A stretch of 64,000 nt of DNA from an uncultured Alphaproteobacteria bacterium (lineage in GTDB: Bacteria > Pseudomonadota > Alphaproteobacteria > HIMB59 > GCA-002718135). Where the stretch lies: assembly GCA_902613275.1 (NCBI GenBank), contig CACMGM010000003.1, positions 1 to 64,000 of the forward strand, in the 5' to 3' direction. Made by a program: the position numbers and the translations under genes. The stretch's first letter is position 1, and every line of letters begins with the position of its first letter. Positions 8,338-17,189 of this stretch are shown here, piece after piece. The notes under the pieces were generated by a model that did not search any database, was not told where the DNA came from, and saw nothing but the letters and a program-made list of their open reading frames with translations.

Positions 8338-9768
8338 ATGATTGATAAACGTAAATTTTATATAAATGGTACTTGGATTAATCCAATTATAAAGAATGAT
8401 TTTGAGGTTATTAATCCTTCTAACGAACATCCGTATGCTTTTATTTCTTTAGGTTCTAAAGAAGATGTAGATTTTGCGGTTAATGTAGCAAAAAAAGCAT
8501 TTATTACGTGGAGTCAGGTAGATAAAAAAGAAAAAATTAGTTTACTTGAAAATTTACTTAAGATTTATAAAAGTAGATGGGATGAAATAACGCAAACAAT
8601 GTCTGAGGAAATGGGGGCGCCATTAAATTGGTCTTCATCAGCACAAACTTCTTCAGGTTTTGATCATATTAATGATTTCATTTTAAGATTAAAAAATTTT
8701 GTATTTGAAAGAAGATTTAATAAAAATTCTAATAATTATATTGTTTATGAACCTATTGGAGTATGTGGTCTTATTACGCCATGGAATTGGCCTATCAATC
8801 AAATCACATTAAAAGTAATACCTGCACTAGCAACTGGTTGCACTATGATATTAAAACCTTCAGAAATTGCACCCATGTCGGGGATCATTTTTACAGAAAT
8901 AATTCATGAAGCAGGTTTCCCTCCTGGTGTTTTTAATTTAATTAATGGTGATGGTGCTGGTGTAGGTACAGATCTATCATCTCATAAAGATATTGATATG
9001 ATATCGTTTACTGGATCAACAAGGGCAGGAAAACTTATTTCTAAAAACGCAGCAGATACAATTAAAAGAGTTTGTTTAGAATTAGGAGGTAAAGGGGGTA
9101 ATATTGTTTTTAGTGATTCACATCCAGAAGCAGTAAGAGAAGGTGTTAGGAATATTATGAGTAATTCTGGTCAATCTTGTGATGCACCAACAAGAATGCT
9201 AGTTGAAAAATCAATTTATAAAAGAGCAATAGAGGAGGCGGCTGATGAAGCAAATAAAATCAAAGTTGATATTGCTTCTAAGAATGGGAATCATATCGGT
9301 CCAGTTATTTCTAAAACACAATATGATAAAATCATTGATCTAATCAATAGTGGTATAAATGAGGGCGCTACACTCGTGGCAGGAGGTCCTGAAAAACCAA
9401 ATGGTCTAGAAAAGGGTTATTTTGTAAAGCCAACAATTTTCACAGATGTAACTAATAATATGAGAATTGCAAAAGAAGAGATTTTTGGACCGGTATTATC
9501 TATAATTCCATTTGAAGATGAAGATGAAGCTATATCAATTGTTAACGATACATCCTATGGTTTAGGAAACTACGTTCAAACTCAAGATAAAGAAAAAGCG
9601 AAAAGAGTTGCAAGAAAATTTAGATCAGGAGGTGTTTATATAAATGGAAATAGCGCTGATCCAGGAACTCCCTTTGGTGGTTACAGACAATCCGGCAATG
9701 GAAGAGAGGGAGGAGATTGGGGCTTAGAAGAATATTTAGAAATTAAAACTATCTGCGGATGGGAATAA
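8338..9768 (+). CDS. NAD(P)-dependent aldehyde dehydrogenase
   Basis: Oxidises an aldehyde to the carboxylic acid. The catalytic cysteine lies in SNSGQSCDAPTR, the general-base glutamate in LELGGKGGN, and the nucleotide-binding loop in SFTGSTRAGK; PWNWPINQ is the usual N-terminal active-site block. I start it at the ATG at 8338 (476 residues, starting MIDKRKF), because an in-frame ATG at 8278 only adds 20 residues of Ile/Lys/Asn-rich sequence that looks like intergenic DNA. It ends 1 bp before the convergent gamma-butyrobetaine-hydroxylase-like gene. In that company a trimethylaminobutyraldehyde or betaine-aldehyde substrate is conceivable, but the sequence alone does not prove it. Confidence 0.85.
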   Translation: MIDKRKFYINGTWINPIIKNDFEVINPSNEHPYAFISLGSKEDVDFAVNVAKKAFITWSQVDKKEKISLLENLLKIYKSRWDEITQTMSEEMGAPLNWSSSAQTSSGFDHINDFILRLKNFVFERRFNKNSNNYIVYEPIGVCGLITPWNWPINQITLKVIPALATGCTMILKPSEIAPMSGIIFTEIIHEAGFPPGVFNLINGDGAGVGTDLSSHKDIDMISFTGSTRAGKLISKNAADTIKRVCLELGGKGGNIVFSDSHPEAVREGVRNIMSNSGQSCDAPTRMLVEKSIYKRAIEEAADEANKIKVDIASKNGNHIGPVISKTQYDKIIDLINSGINEGATLVAGGPEKPNGLEKGYFVKPTIFTDVTNNMRIAKEEIFGPVLSIIPFEDEDEAISIVNDTSYGLGNYVQTQDKEKAKRVARKFRSGGVYINGNSADPGTPFGGYRQSGNGREGGDWGLEEYLEIKTICGWE

Positions 9769-9769
9769 T

Positions 9770-10909
9770 CTAAACTTTAATATTATTAAAATAATTTAAT
9801 CTTCCTATTATTTCATCTCTTTCAATATAATATCCTTGAAGATGTCTATTTCCAGAGTTTGGATCAAATTCAGTCCTGCCGTGTAATACTCTTCTATTGT
9901 TAAAACAAAATATATCACCTGCCTCTAATCTAAAATCAATTTTAAATTTCTTGTTTTGAAGTAGTGAAGCAAAATATTGATATGCGTCGTAAAATTTTTT
10001 CATTTTTTTAGGATCAACATCAACTGCTCCCATTGCAGCCATACTAAATCTAATATCATTGAAATCATTATCTTTTGTAAGTGTAATTATTGGTGAATGA
10101 AGAATTCTGACAGCTTTTTGAGTATAATCAGTATCTTTGAATTTCACGTGAGTTTTTGTTAAAATATTAAACACATCTTTTTCATTTTTTTTTAAATAAT
10201 TTGCAACTGCAAAACCATCTACAACCGATGATAATCCTCCATTAGCTTCATTCACTAAACAATGAAGAAACTGATAACCAGGAGCATATTCAAAATAAGG
10301 TAAGTCGGTATGATTTCTCAACGCATCTGCCGTATAAGCAGTGTTATTGGGTTTTGGTATATTAATTACTTCAAATGGAGTTCCAAAAAATGTTTCTCTA
10401 TGATGACTTATTCTATTTAATATTTTGAATGCTGATCTTTTGCTAGTTGGTGCATTTTTAATTAAAGCAAAACCATAAGTATGAAGTAAATTTAGCCATT
10501 TGCTTAAATGTTTATCATTTTTTATTACACTATTATGATCAACAATAATTTTTTTTAAATTTTTTTTTAATTTACCATCCCAAAAAACATAAGGTGATTT
10601 ATATTTTCGATTATTTATTTCTGTGTAACAATGATCCCTTAACCATTTTAAGTTGAATTTACTAGTATGATCACCTTCACTCCAATCAATATTGAGTTTA
10701 TTTTTTTCAATTTTATAATTTTTAGGAAATATATTTTTACTAACAGTTAAAATATTAAAGACTCGCATATTTGCAGTAGGATGTATTGCTGTTGGGCAAT
10801 TATCTCTTAACCACATAAAATGGAATTTACTTTCAAAATTATCTTTCCACAAAATACTTAAATGATCATTCTTTTTTTCTAATTTTTTTACATGATATTT
10901 ACTACTCAT
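9770..10909 (-). CDS. Fe(II)/2-oxoglutarate dioxygenase, gamma-butyrobetaine hydroxylase-like (TauD superfamily)
   Basis: Two-domain protein of 379 residues. The N-terminal domain has two WLRD blocks (WLRDNCP near residue 33 and WLRDHCY near residue 90) typical of the BBOX N-terminal fold, although the usual zinc-binding Cys cluster is reduced to one Cys and a His. The catalytic jelly-roll domain has the iron-binding His-x-Asp in RNHTDLPYFE, the YQFLHCL block with Asn/Gly-rich loop, and the distal His with nearby Arg in RVLHGRTEFD. The family hydroxylates trimethylammonium compounds: gamma-butyrobetaine to carnitine, trimethyllysine, or trimethylaminoethylphosphonate (TmpA). A carnitine breakdown cluster 25 kb away supports the first, and an HD-domain oxygenase candidate there keeps the TmpA option open. 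Confidence 0.75.
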   Translation of the reverse strand: MSSKYHVKKLEKKNDHLSILWKDNFESKFHFMWLRDNCPTAIHPTANMRVFNILTVSKNIFPKNYKIEKNKLNIDWSEGDHTSKFNLKWLRDHCYTEINNRKYKSPYVFWDGKLKKNLKKIIVDHNSVIKNDKHLSKWLNLLHTYGFALIKNAPTSKRSAFKILNRISHHRETFFGTPFEVINIPKPNNTAYTADALRNHTDLPYFEYAPGYQFLHCLVNEANGGLSSVVDGFAVANYLKKNEKDVFNILTKTHVKFKDTDYTQKAVRILHSPIITLTKDNDFNDIRFSMAAMGAVDVDPKKMKKFYDAYQYFASLLQNKKFKIDFRLEAGDIFCFNNRRVLHGRTEFDPNSGNRHLQGYYIERDEIIGRLNYFNNIKV

Positions 10910-10959
10910 TTTAAAATATTTATATCTGAATAAATTATCTTAGTATATTTAACAAATTA

Positions 10960-11820
10960 ATGAAATCGAAAAATAATAATCTCTTGGGAATTTTTTTCAT
11001 GTTATTGTCTATGTTCTGTCTAAGCATAAATGATATCACGTATAAATATTTAAGCTTTCATTTTCCTGTATGGGAATCAATATTTTTCAGAGCACTTAGT
11101 GGAAGTATCATTGCAACTTTTTTAGCAATGTATTTTGGATTTGATAAGTTAAAAACTAAAAAACCAGTTGGGCATGCTATCCGAGCTCTTTCTGCCTCTG
11201 CTTGTGTTGTATTCTATATTTATGGAATTAATCATTTAATGTTATCTGAAAACATTGCTATTGCACATTCTGCTCCCATTATTGCTGCTTTTCTTGCTGT
11301 GCCAATACTTGGTGAGAGAATTGGGATTTTTAGAACAACTGCAATATTAATTGGTTTTATTGGTGTGTTAATTATTGTTAAGCCCGGTACTAACTTGTTC
11401 AAATTAGAAACACTATATCCTCTAATATCTGCAGCTTTTATGGCCTCTGTTTATTTATCAACTAGATCAGTAATGAGTACTGATTCTAGTGTTGCAATTG
11501 TTTTTTATTACTCTTTTGCATTATTAATTACGTCAATAATATTTTTTCCTGATAATTTTATTATGCCAAATGGAATTCAATTAATTTTTGCTATGAGTTT
11601 AGGTGTAATGGGATCACTAGGACATTTATTTATGTCTCAAGCAGCTAAATATGCAGATGTTGCAATTACTTCACCCTTTGAATACTCATCTTTTATATTT
11701 GTAGGAATTATGGGGTATTTAATTTATTCTGAGGTTCCAACTTTGAGTATTTATTTAGGAGGAACAATAATTATAAGTACTGGCATATTTATAGCCTACA
11801 GAGAAAGAAAAAATAACTAA
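10960..11820 (+). CDS. DMT-superfamily (EamA) transporter
   Basis: Inner-membrane protein of 286 residues with about ten hydrophobic segments arranged as two EamA repeats. The first repeat includes SINDITYKYL and the conserved ILGERIG motif near residue 115; the second ends in a SPFEYSSFIF block. Members export or import small metabolites, often amino acids or related molecules, with no way to read the substrate here. It is divergent from the dioxygenase gene across a 50 bp spacer and convergent with the MmgE/PrpD gene with a 1 bp gap. A role in moving a betaine-type compound is only a guess from the neighbour. Confidence 0.82.
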   Translation: MKSKNNNLLGIFFMLLSMFCLSINDITYKYLSFHFPVWESIFFRALSGSIIATFLAMYFGFDKLKTKKPVGHAIRALSASACVVFYIYGINHLMLSENIAIAHSAPIIAAFLAVPILGERIGIFRTTAILIGFIGVLIIVKPGTNLFKLETLYPLISAAFMASVYLSTRSVMSTDSSVAIVFYYSFALLITSIIFFPDNFIMPNGIQLIFAMSLGVMGSLGHLFMSQAAKYADVAITSPFEYSSFIFVGIMGYLIYSEVPTLSIYLGGTIIISTGIFIAYRERKNN

Positions 11821-11821
11821 A

Positions 11822-13147
11822 TTAAAAAATTATTTCTTTTAAATTTTTCTTCTTATATTTTTTATTTCTTATTTTATTTAAAATATTTTTTTTACCTCCA
11901 CACATTAAGAATTTATTATCAATATCTTCGTCTTTTAAAGGATTATTTTTCCCTCCTTTAATATGTGATATTTTTTCAATCAACATACTTCCATCATTCA
12001 TTATTACTTTAATTATATCAGGATAATTAGGGTCATAATCTTCAAAATTATTTGGCACTTTGTAAGTGAGTAGTTTAATTTTTTTAACCATATTTAAACT
12101 TTTTTTATTTTTGGAAATATTTAAACTACTTAAATCAAATTTACCATTAATGAGAGCAGCTGCTAAACAATAACTCAATGAAAATCTAGCTTCAGTAGAA
12201 TTTTTAGGTATATGAAATTTTGATACTCTGAACCAAGGTTCTGGAAATTGAATTGTAATAGATTTAATATTTTTTTTTATAAAAACTTTTTTATTTAAAA
12301 TTAATCCTCCTTGTATTACTCTTTGTGAATAACTACAAACTGGCCAAAACTTAATGAAATTTGGAAATTTAATTATTGCATTTCCTAAATCTGATCTTTT
12401 AAAATTATTATTTAATTTTTTAGAAAATTTACTACCATACAATTCAATAAATCCTCTCTCAATATTCCAAATATCTTGATTAGCTGTCCCTCCATTTTTT
12501 GCAAGTAAGGCTGACTGCACCCCTGCTTGAGAAGCAAACCCTATATGAAAAGCTTTTATATCTGTGCCGAATTGCTGTTTTAATCCAGATGAAAAACTTG
12601 TTGCAATAGAAATTGCATTTGCCATTTGATCTGCATTTAATTTTAACACTTTAGATACTGCTGCAGCAGTTCCAATCACGCCTATTGTATTTGCTGAATG
12701 CCATCCTTTATAATAATGATCATAGCTAAGTGCTTGTCCTAATTTTATTATTAATTCATATCCCACTAACCACCCCTGATATATTTCCTCAATTGAGATG
12801 TTTTTCATTTGAGCAATAGATATAAGAGCTGAAAAAATTGGCGCACTAGGATGAGATCCTGCAACGTATTCGTAATCATCAAAGTCTATAGATGCTGATC
12901 TGACTCCATGTAAAAAACATGCTGCAGAAATAGATAATTTTTTTCCTCCTCCAAAAACCAAAATTTTTCCTGAATTATTATTTTCTAAACAATATTTTAA
13001 AGCAACCTTTGATTGTTTTTCTTTAACACCTGATAATATACAAGCTAGTGTATCTATGAATGCATTTTCTGCTCTTTTATAAGTTACCTTATTGATATTA
13101 ATTTTTTTTTGTGATGCCCAATTACAAAATTTTTTATGAAAACTCAT
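11822..13147 (-). CDS. MmgE/PrpD family dehydratase-like protein
   Basis: Family members dehydrate 2-methylcitrate or related tricarboxylic or dicarboxylic acids. The 441-residue protein has the all-helical N-terminal domain with the conserved HGVRSASIDFDDYEY and HPSAP motifs (about residues 80-105), YHKGWHSANTIG-like residues at YYKGWHSANT, and the CSYSQRV block in the second domain. Its start overlaps the stop of the upstream hydratase-like gene by 4 bp, so they form a two-gene operon. No prpB or prpC is in the window, so a classical methylcitrate cycle is not shown. C5 dicarboxylates such as mesaconate, itaconate or citramalate are reasonable alternatives. Confidence 0.8.
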   Translation of the reverse strand: MSFHKKFCNWASQKKININKVTYKRAENAFIDTLACILSGVKEKQSKVALKYCLENNNSGKILVFGGGKKLSISAACFLHGVRSASIDFDDYEYVAGSHPSAPIFSALISIAQMKNISIEEIYQGWLVGYELIIKLGQALSYDHYYKGWHSANTIGVIGTAAAVSKVLKLNADQMANAISIATSFSSGLKQQFGTDIKAFHIGFASQAGVQSALLAKNGGTANQDIWNIERGFIELYGSKFSKKLNNNFKRSDLGNAIIKFPNFIKFWPVCSYSQRVIQGGLILNKKVFIKKNIKSITIQFPEPWFRVSKFHIPKNSTEARFSLSYCLAAALINGKFDLSSLNISKNKKSLNMVKKIKLLTYKVPNNFEDYDPNYPDIIKVIMNDGSMLIEKISHIKGGKNNPLKDEDIDNKFLMCGGKKNILNKIRNKKYKKKNLKEIIF

Positions 13148-13962
13148 TTTTTATATTTTGCAATCATTGTAATTTCTTTTTTTTCATTAAGAATTCTTCC
13201 AATAATTTCATCATCTTGATTTTCACCAATTTCTACAGAAAAATTATTGTTATATACAAGAGGAGCTGTAGCTTTATATTCAAAAGAATTGAACTCAATC
13301 TCGTTTTTTTTAGCAAGATTTAAAAGAAAAGTTGCTTGAAGAGGCGCATGGACCAATAATCCCATATGACCCTCATAATTTTTTGTATAATCATTATCAT
13401 AATGAATCTTATGTCCATTAAAAGTTAAAGCAGAATATCTAAATAGCAAAGTTGATGAACTAAAAATTTGCAATTTATCAATTAATTTTAATTCGTCTTT
13501 TATTTTAGGAGTAATGGAGTTTTTATTTATTTTTTCTCTATAAACAGCAGTTTGATCTTCTGATATTATTAATTTATTTTTATTTAAATATTCATGATTA
13601 ATATTAACAAAACATAGATTGCCTGATCTACCTTCTTTAAATTCAATATTTGAAATGGTTGAATTTTTTTTAATTTCAGATCCAATTTCAAATTCATCAA
13701 AAATTTTTATTTTACCACCAGCCCACATTCTAATTTTATAAGGTAACTCGGGTAAGAAATTTCCTAATTTTGTATTTCCATCTTTGTCCAGATCATTTAT
13801 TGAAGCTACATCTGGGCATAAACATAAAAAAATTCCCTCAGGCACAGTTTGATCACTTAAACAGTTTTGATCAATTGTTTTTTTTAAATGACCAACTAAT
13901 CGAGGAGTAATAATATCGCTTCTTGAAATTTTCTTTCCAATCCAATCTTTGTAATTATTCAT
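13144..13962 (-). CDS. Mesaconyl-CoA / methylfumaryl-CoA hydratase-like double-hotdog protein
   Basis: A 272-residue protein like the FAS1-type/MaoC-type acyl-CoA hydratases that act on mesaconyl-C4-CoA or 3-methylfumaryl-CoA. The C-terminal hotdog has the block FRYSALTFNGHKIHYD, containing the hydratase Asn-His, followed by a GLLVHAPLQ segment near residue 215, which is the characteristic signature. The N-terminal half is the more divergent hotdog. It is the first gene of a pair with the MmgE/PrpD protein, overlapping by 4 bp. The pair suggests metabolism of a branched C5 dicarboxylate or its CoA ester. Exact substrate uncertain. It is divergent from the GMC oxidoreductase gene. Confidence 0.72.
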   Translation of the reverse strand: MNNYKDWIGKKISRSDIITPRLVGHLKKTIDQNCLSDQTVPEGIFLCLCPDVASINDLDKDGNTKLGNFLPELPYKIRMWAGGKIKIFDEFEIGSEIKKNSTISNIEFKEGRSGNLCFVNINHEYLNKNKLIISEDQTAVYREKINKNSITPKIKDELKLIDKLQIFSSSTLLFRYSALTFNGHKIHYDNDYTKNYEGHMGLLVHAPLQATFLLNLAKKNEIEFNSFEYKATAPLVYNNNFSVEIGENQDDEIIGRILNEKKEITMIAKYKK

Positions 13963-14022
13963 ATTTAATTTACTCGAGTTTACTTATAAATTAATAATTA
14001 GTATAATTTATATTTTTAAAAA

Positions 14023-15660
14023 ATGAAAAAAACATTTGACTATATAATAGCAGGAGGAGGTTCTGCTGGCTGTACATTAGCTTCAAGATTATCTGAAAAT
14101 AAAGATATAAAGGTATTACTAATAGAAGCAGGGGGGTCAGGAAAAAGTTTATTCACTCAAATGCCTGGTGGTAACGGATACATTTTTGGAAACCCTAAAT
14201 TTGATTGGGGTTTTGAGTCAATACCCCAACCTTCTTTAAATAATAGAAAAATTTTATACCCTAGAGGTAAAGGATTAGGAGGATCATCTCTTTTAAATGG
14301 TATGATTTACATGAGAGGTGCTCCAGGTGATTTTAATAGGTGGAGACAAAAGGGCTTAGAGGGTTGGTCGTATAATGATGTATTACCATATTTCAAAAGA
14401 TCTGCTTCAGCTTTTCATAGAGAAAAAAATGAATATCACTCACATTCAGGTCCTTTAAAACTTACACCAGCTGGAAATTTCAATTCAATCGATCAAGCAT
14501 TTATTGATGCATGTGTTGATGCTGGGGCAGAAATTAATAATGATTTTTATAATGGCAATCTAAATGGAGTAGGCCGATATGATGTTAAAGTATGGAATGG
14601 AAAAAGACAATCATCTGCAGAAGCTTATTTGAAATTTAAACCTAGCAACTTAACAATTTATAAAAATACATCTGTAATAAAAATTTTAATTGAGAAAAAT
14701 AAAGCTAAAGGATTACTTTTGTCAAATGGTGAAGTTTATGCCTCATCAGAGGTAATATTATCTTTAGGAGCATTCGGCAGTCCCAAATGTCTAATGTTAT
14801 CAGGAATTGGCCCAGAAGAACATTTAAAAGAAAAAAATATAGAATTAATAATTAACTTACCCGGAGTAGGTGAAAACCTTCACGATCATCCTGTTATGCC
14901 AATGAATTGGGCTATTCAAAATAACAATTTAAGTTTCTCTAAATATCAAAGGATCGATAGAGCTATTATTGTGGGATTAAAATATATTTTATTTAAAAAG
15001 GGATTAGCCGCAGCTCCTTTTTGGTCAACTAATTTATTTCATGCAATAAGAGAAAAAGATATGCCTGAAATACAAGTATTCATGACACCTATGTGTTTCA
15101 AAGAAGAAAAAGATAATTGGTCTATGAGTTTAGACAATTTATTAAATTTTGGTTCATTATTTTTTTCTAGAGGTAAAAAAGCTTTTCCAGGATTACACTT
15201 TCAAATTAATTTACTAAGACCAAAGAGTACAGGAAGTATAAAACTTAAAAGCTCAAATCCAAATGATGAACTTAATATAAGTCCAAATTGGTTTATCGAT
15301 CCATCTGATATGGAAGATATGATAGAGGGGATGAAACATACAAGAGAAGTATTGTCAAAACCCAGTTTAGCTAAAATTGTTTCAGAAGAATTACTTCCAG
15401 GAAAAAAAATCAAAAGTGACCAAGATTTAAAAGAGTCAGTTCGAAATCATGTACAAACAGGTCATCATCCTGCATCTACATGTGCAATGGGTTCAAGTAA
15501 TAACAAAATGGCTGTACTTGATAATCAGCTTAAAGTTAGAGGAATAGACAATCTGAGAGTAGTAGATGCTTCTTCTTTCCCAGATATGATAAGTGGAAAT
15601 ATAAATGCATCTGTAATTATGTTAGCAGAAAAAGCATCAGATATGATATTAAAAAATTAA
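14023..15660 (+). CDS. GMC-family FAD-dependent alcohol dehydrogenase (choline-dehydrogenase-like)
   Basis: Oxidises an alcohol to an aldehyde, passing electrons from FAD to the respiratory chain. Residues 7-20 carry the FAD motif AGGGSAGCTLASRL. The GMC signature RGKGLGGSSLLNGMIYMRG is near residue 85, the second signature GAFGSPKCLMLSGIG near residue 248, and the C-terminal block with the active-site His, HHPASTCAMG, near residue 485. 545 residues is typical. An aldehyde dehydrogenase gene follows on the same strand after 49 bp, which forms an alcohol-to-acid module like betA-betB, but choline is not proven as the substrate. Confidence 0.85.
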   Translation: MKKTFDYIIAGGGSAGCTLASRLSENKDIKVLLIEAGGSGKSLFTQMPGGNGYIFGNPKFDWGFESIPQPSLNNRKILYPRGKGLGGSSLLNGMIYMRGAPGDFNRWRQKGLEGWSYNDVLPYFKRSASAFHREKNEYHSHSGPLKLTPAGNFNSIDQAFIDACVDAGAEINNDFYNGNLNGVGRYDVKVWNGKRQSSAEAYLKFKPSNLTIYKNTSVIKILIEKNKAKGLLLSNGEVYASSEVILSLGAFGSPKCLMLSGIGPEEHLKEKNIELIINLPGVGENLHDHPVMPMNWAIQNNNLSFSKYQRIDRAIIVGLKYILFKKGLAAAPFWSTNLFHAIREKDMPEIQVFMTPMCFKEEKDNWSMSLDNLLNFGSLFFSRGKKAFPGLHFQINLLRPKSTGSIKLKSSNPNDELNISPNWFIDPSDMEDMIEGMKHTREVLSKPSLAKIVSEELLPGKKIKSDQDLKESVRNHVQTGHHPASTCAMGSSNNKMAVLDNQLKVRGIDNLRVVDASSFPDMISGNINASVIMLAEKASDMILKN

Positions 15661-15709
15661 TTAATCACAAATAAGTTGACCAATGAAAAAATTTAAGTTT
15701 AAATAAATT

Positions 15710-17182
15710 ATGTCTGAAATTCAAACCTACAAATTTTATACAGGAAATCGATGGCATGAACCTTCTTCTGAAAAATATTTTGAAAGTGAGGATCCGTCTA
15801 TAGGAAAAGTATGGGCAAAGATCCCTGATTGTAATGAACAAGATATTAATCTCGCGGTATCATCTGCTAAACAGGCTTATTATGATGGTCCTTATGGTAA
15901 AATGCATCCAGCAGAAAGAGGGAGAACATTAACAAAAATTGGAGATATTATTGCTAAAAATGCAGAACGTATTGGGCAAATAGAAACTAAAGATAACGGC
16001 AAACTTCCCAAAAATATCACTCCTTCTTTAACCAGCTGGCAGACTGAGAGTTTTTATTATTATGCAGGCATGTGTGACAAGTATGAAGGTAGATTGATAC
16101 CTTCAGAGGTTCCAAATATGCATAATTATTTAAAATGGGAACCATTTGGAGTTGTTGCACTTATTCTTCCTTGGAACTCACCAATTGGAACATTAATCTG
16201 GAAATTAGCACCGGCCATAGCAGCAGGCAATACTGTTGTAATTAAACCTTCAGAAAGAGCATCATGCTCTACATTAGAGTTAATGAAAATTTTAGAAGAA
16301 GCTGATCTTCCAGAAGGTTTGATAAATGTTGTTACTGGTTTTGGTGCTACAACCGGAGCGCCTCTTATTGAACACCAAGATGTTAGGATGATAAGTTTTA
16401 CAGGCGGAACAAAAGGGGGGAGTGCAGCAAGTTTAAGTGCATCCAAAAATGTTAAACCTATTATTATGGAGTTAGGGGGTAAATCACCACAAATTATATT
16501 CAAAGATGCTGATTTAAGTTTATCAGTAAATGGAGTTGTGTCGGGTATATTTCCAGTTTCAGGTCATAGTTGTATTTCAGGATCAAGGATACTAGTGCAT
16601 AAAGATATAAAAGATAAATTTACTCATAATTTATTAGAAGTTGTTAAAAAGGCTAAAGTTGGTCACCCAAATGATGTTGCAACACAAATAGGACCTATAG
16701 CAAATAAAGAGCAATATGAATTTATTTTATCTACGATAGAAGCAGCTGAAAAAAGAGGTTTAAAATTATTAATTGATGGAAGAAAAGAACAAAAGTCTGA
16801 AGGATACTATATTGGACCAACTATTTTTGACAATGTTCCAAATGAAGATGATTTAGCTCAAAATGAAGTATTTGGACCTGTAGCCTCAATACAAACTTGG
16901 GAGGATGAAGATGAAGTAATTAAAATTGCAAATGATACTATTTATGGGCTTGCAGCGGGTATTTGGACTAAGGATACTAATAAAGCTATACGTTTAGCGG
17001 ATAAGATAGAGGCTGGAACTGTTTATATAAATAATTATTTTAATGCATCTACTCAATCTCCGGTTGGAGGCTTCAAGCAATCAGGATACGGTCGTGAAAA
17101 TGGATGGGAGGGAATGCAAAGTTACATGCAGACTAAATCTACTTGGCTAGCTACCAATCCATCTCAACCAGACCCATTTTAA
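15710..17182 (+). CDS. Aldehyde dehydrogenase
   Basis: NAD(P)-dependent aldehyde oxidation. The protein is 490 residues with the active-site cysteine in SGHSCISGSR (the usual Gln before Ser is replaced by His), the glutamate in MELGGKSPQ, the nucleotide loop SFTGGTKGG and the PWNSPIG block. It follows the GMC oxidoreductase gene, so it probably oxidises the aldehyde made by that enzyme. It ends 7 bp before the convergent ECHDC3-like gene. It is distinct from the aldehyde dehydrogenase at 8338. Either of the two could also supply the missing PuuC step of the putrescine route. Confidence 0.87.
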   Translation: MSEIQTYKFYTGNRWHEPSSEKYFESEDPSIGKVWAKIPDCNEQDINLAVSSAKQAYYDGPYGKMHPAERGRTLTKIGDIIAKNAERIGQIETKDNGKLPKNITPSLTSWQTESFYYYAGMCDKYEGRLIPSEVPNMHNYLKWEPFGVVALILPWNSPIGTLIWKLAPAIAAGNTVVIKPSERASCSTLELMKILEEADLPEGLINVVTGFGATTGAPLIEHQDVRMISFTGGTKGGSAASLSASKNVKPIIMELGGKSPQIIFKDADLSLSVNGVVSGIFPVSGHSCISGSRILVHKDIKDKFTHNLLEVVKKAKVGHPNDVATQIGPIANKEQYEFILSTIEAAEKRGLKLLIDGRKEQKSEGYYIGPTIFDNVPNEDDLAQNEVFGPVASIQTWEDEDEVIKIANDTIYGLAAGIWTKDTNKAIRLADKIEAGTVYINNYFNASTQSPVGGFKQSGYGRENGWEGMQSYMQTKSTWLATNPSQPDPF

Positions 17183-17189
17183 GAGGTAA

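Noticed and set aside
16126..16503. 125-codon minus-strand frame inside the aldehyde dehydrogenase at 15710
   Set aside because: Antisense shadow of a conserved gene, with Pro/Ala-rich translation caused by the opposite frame.
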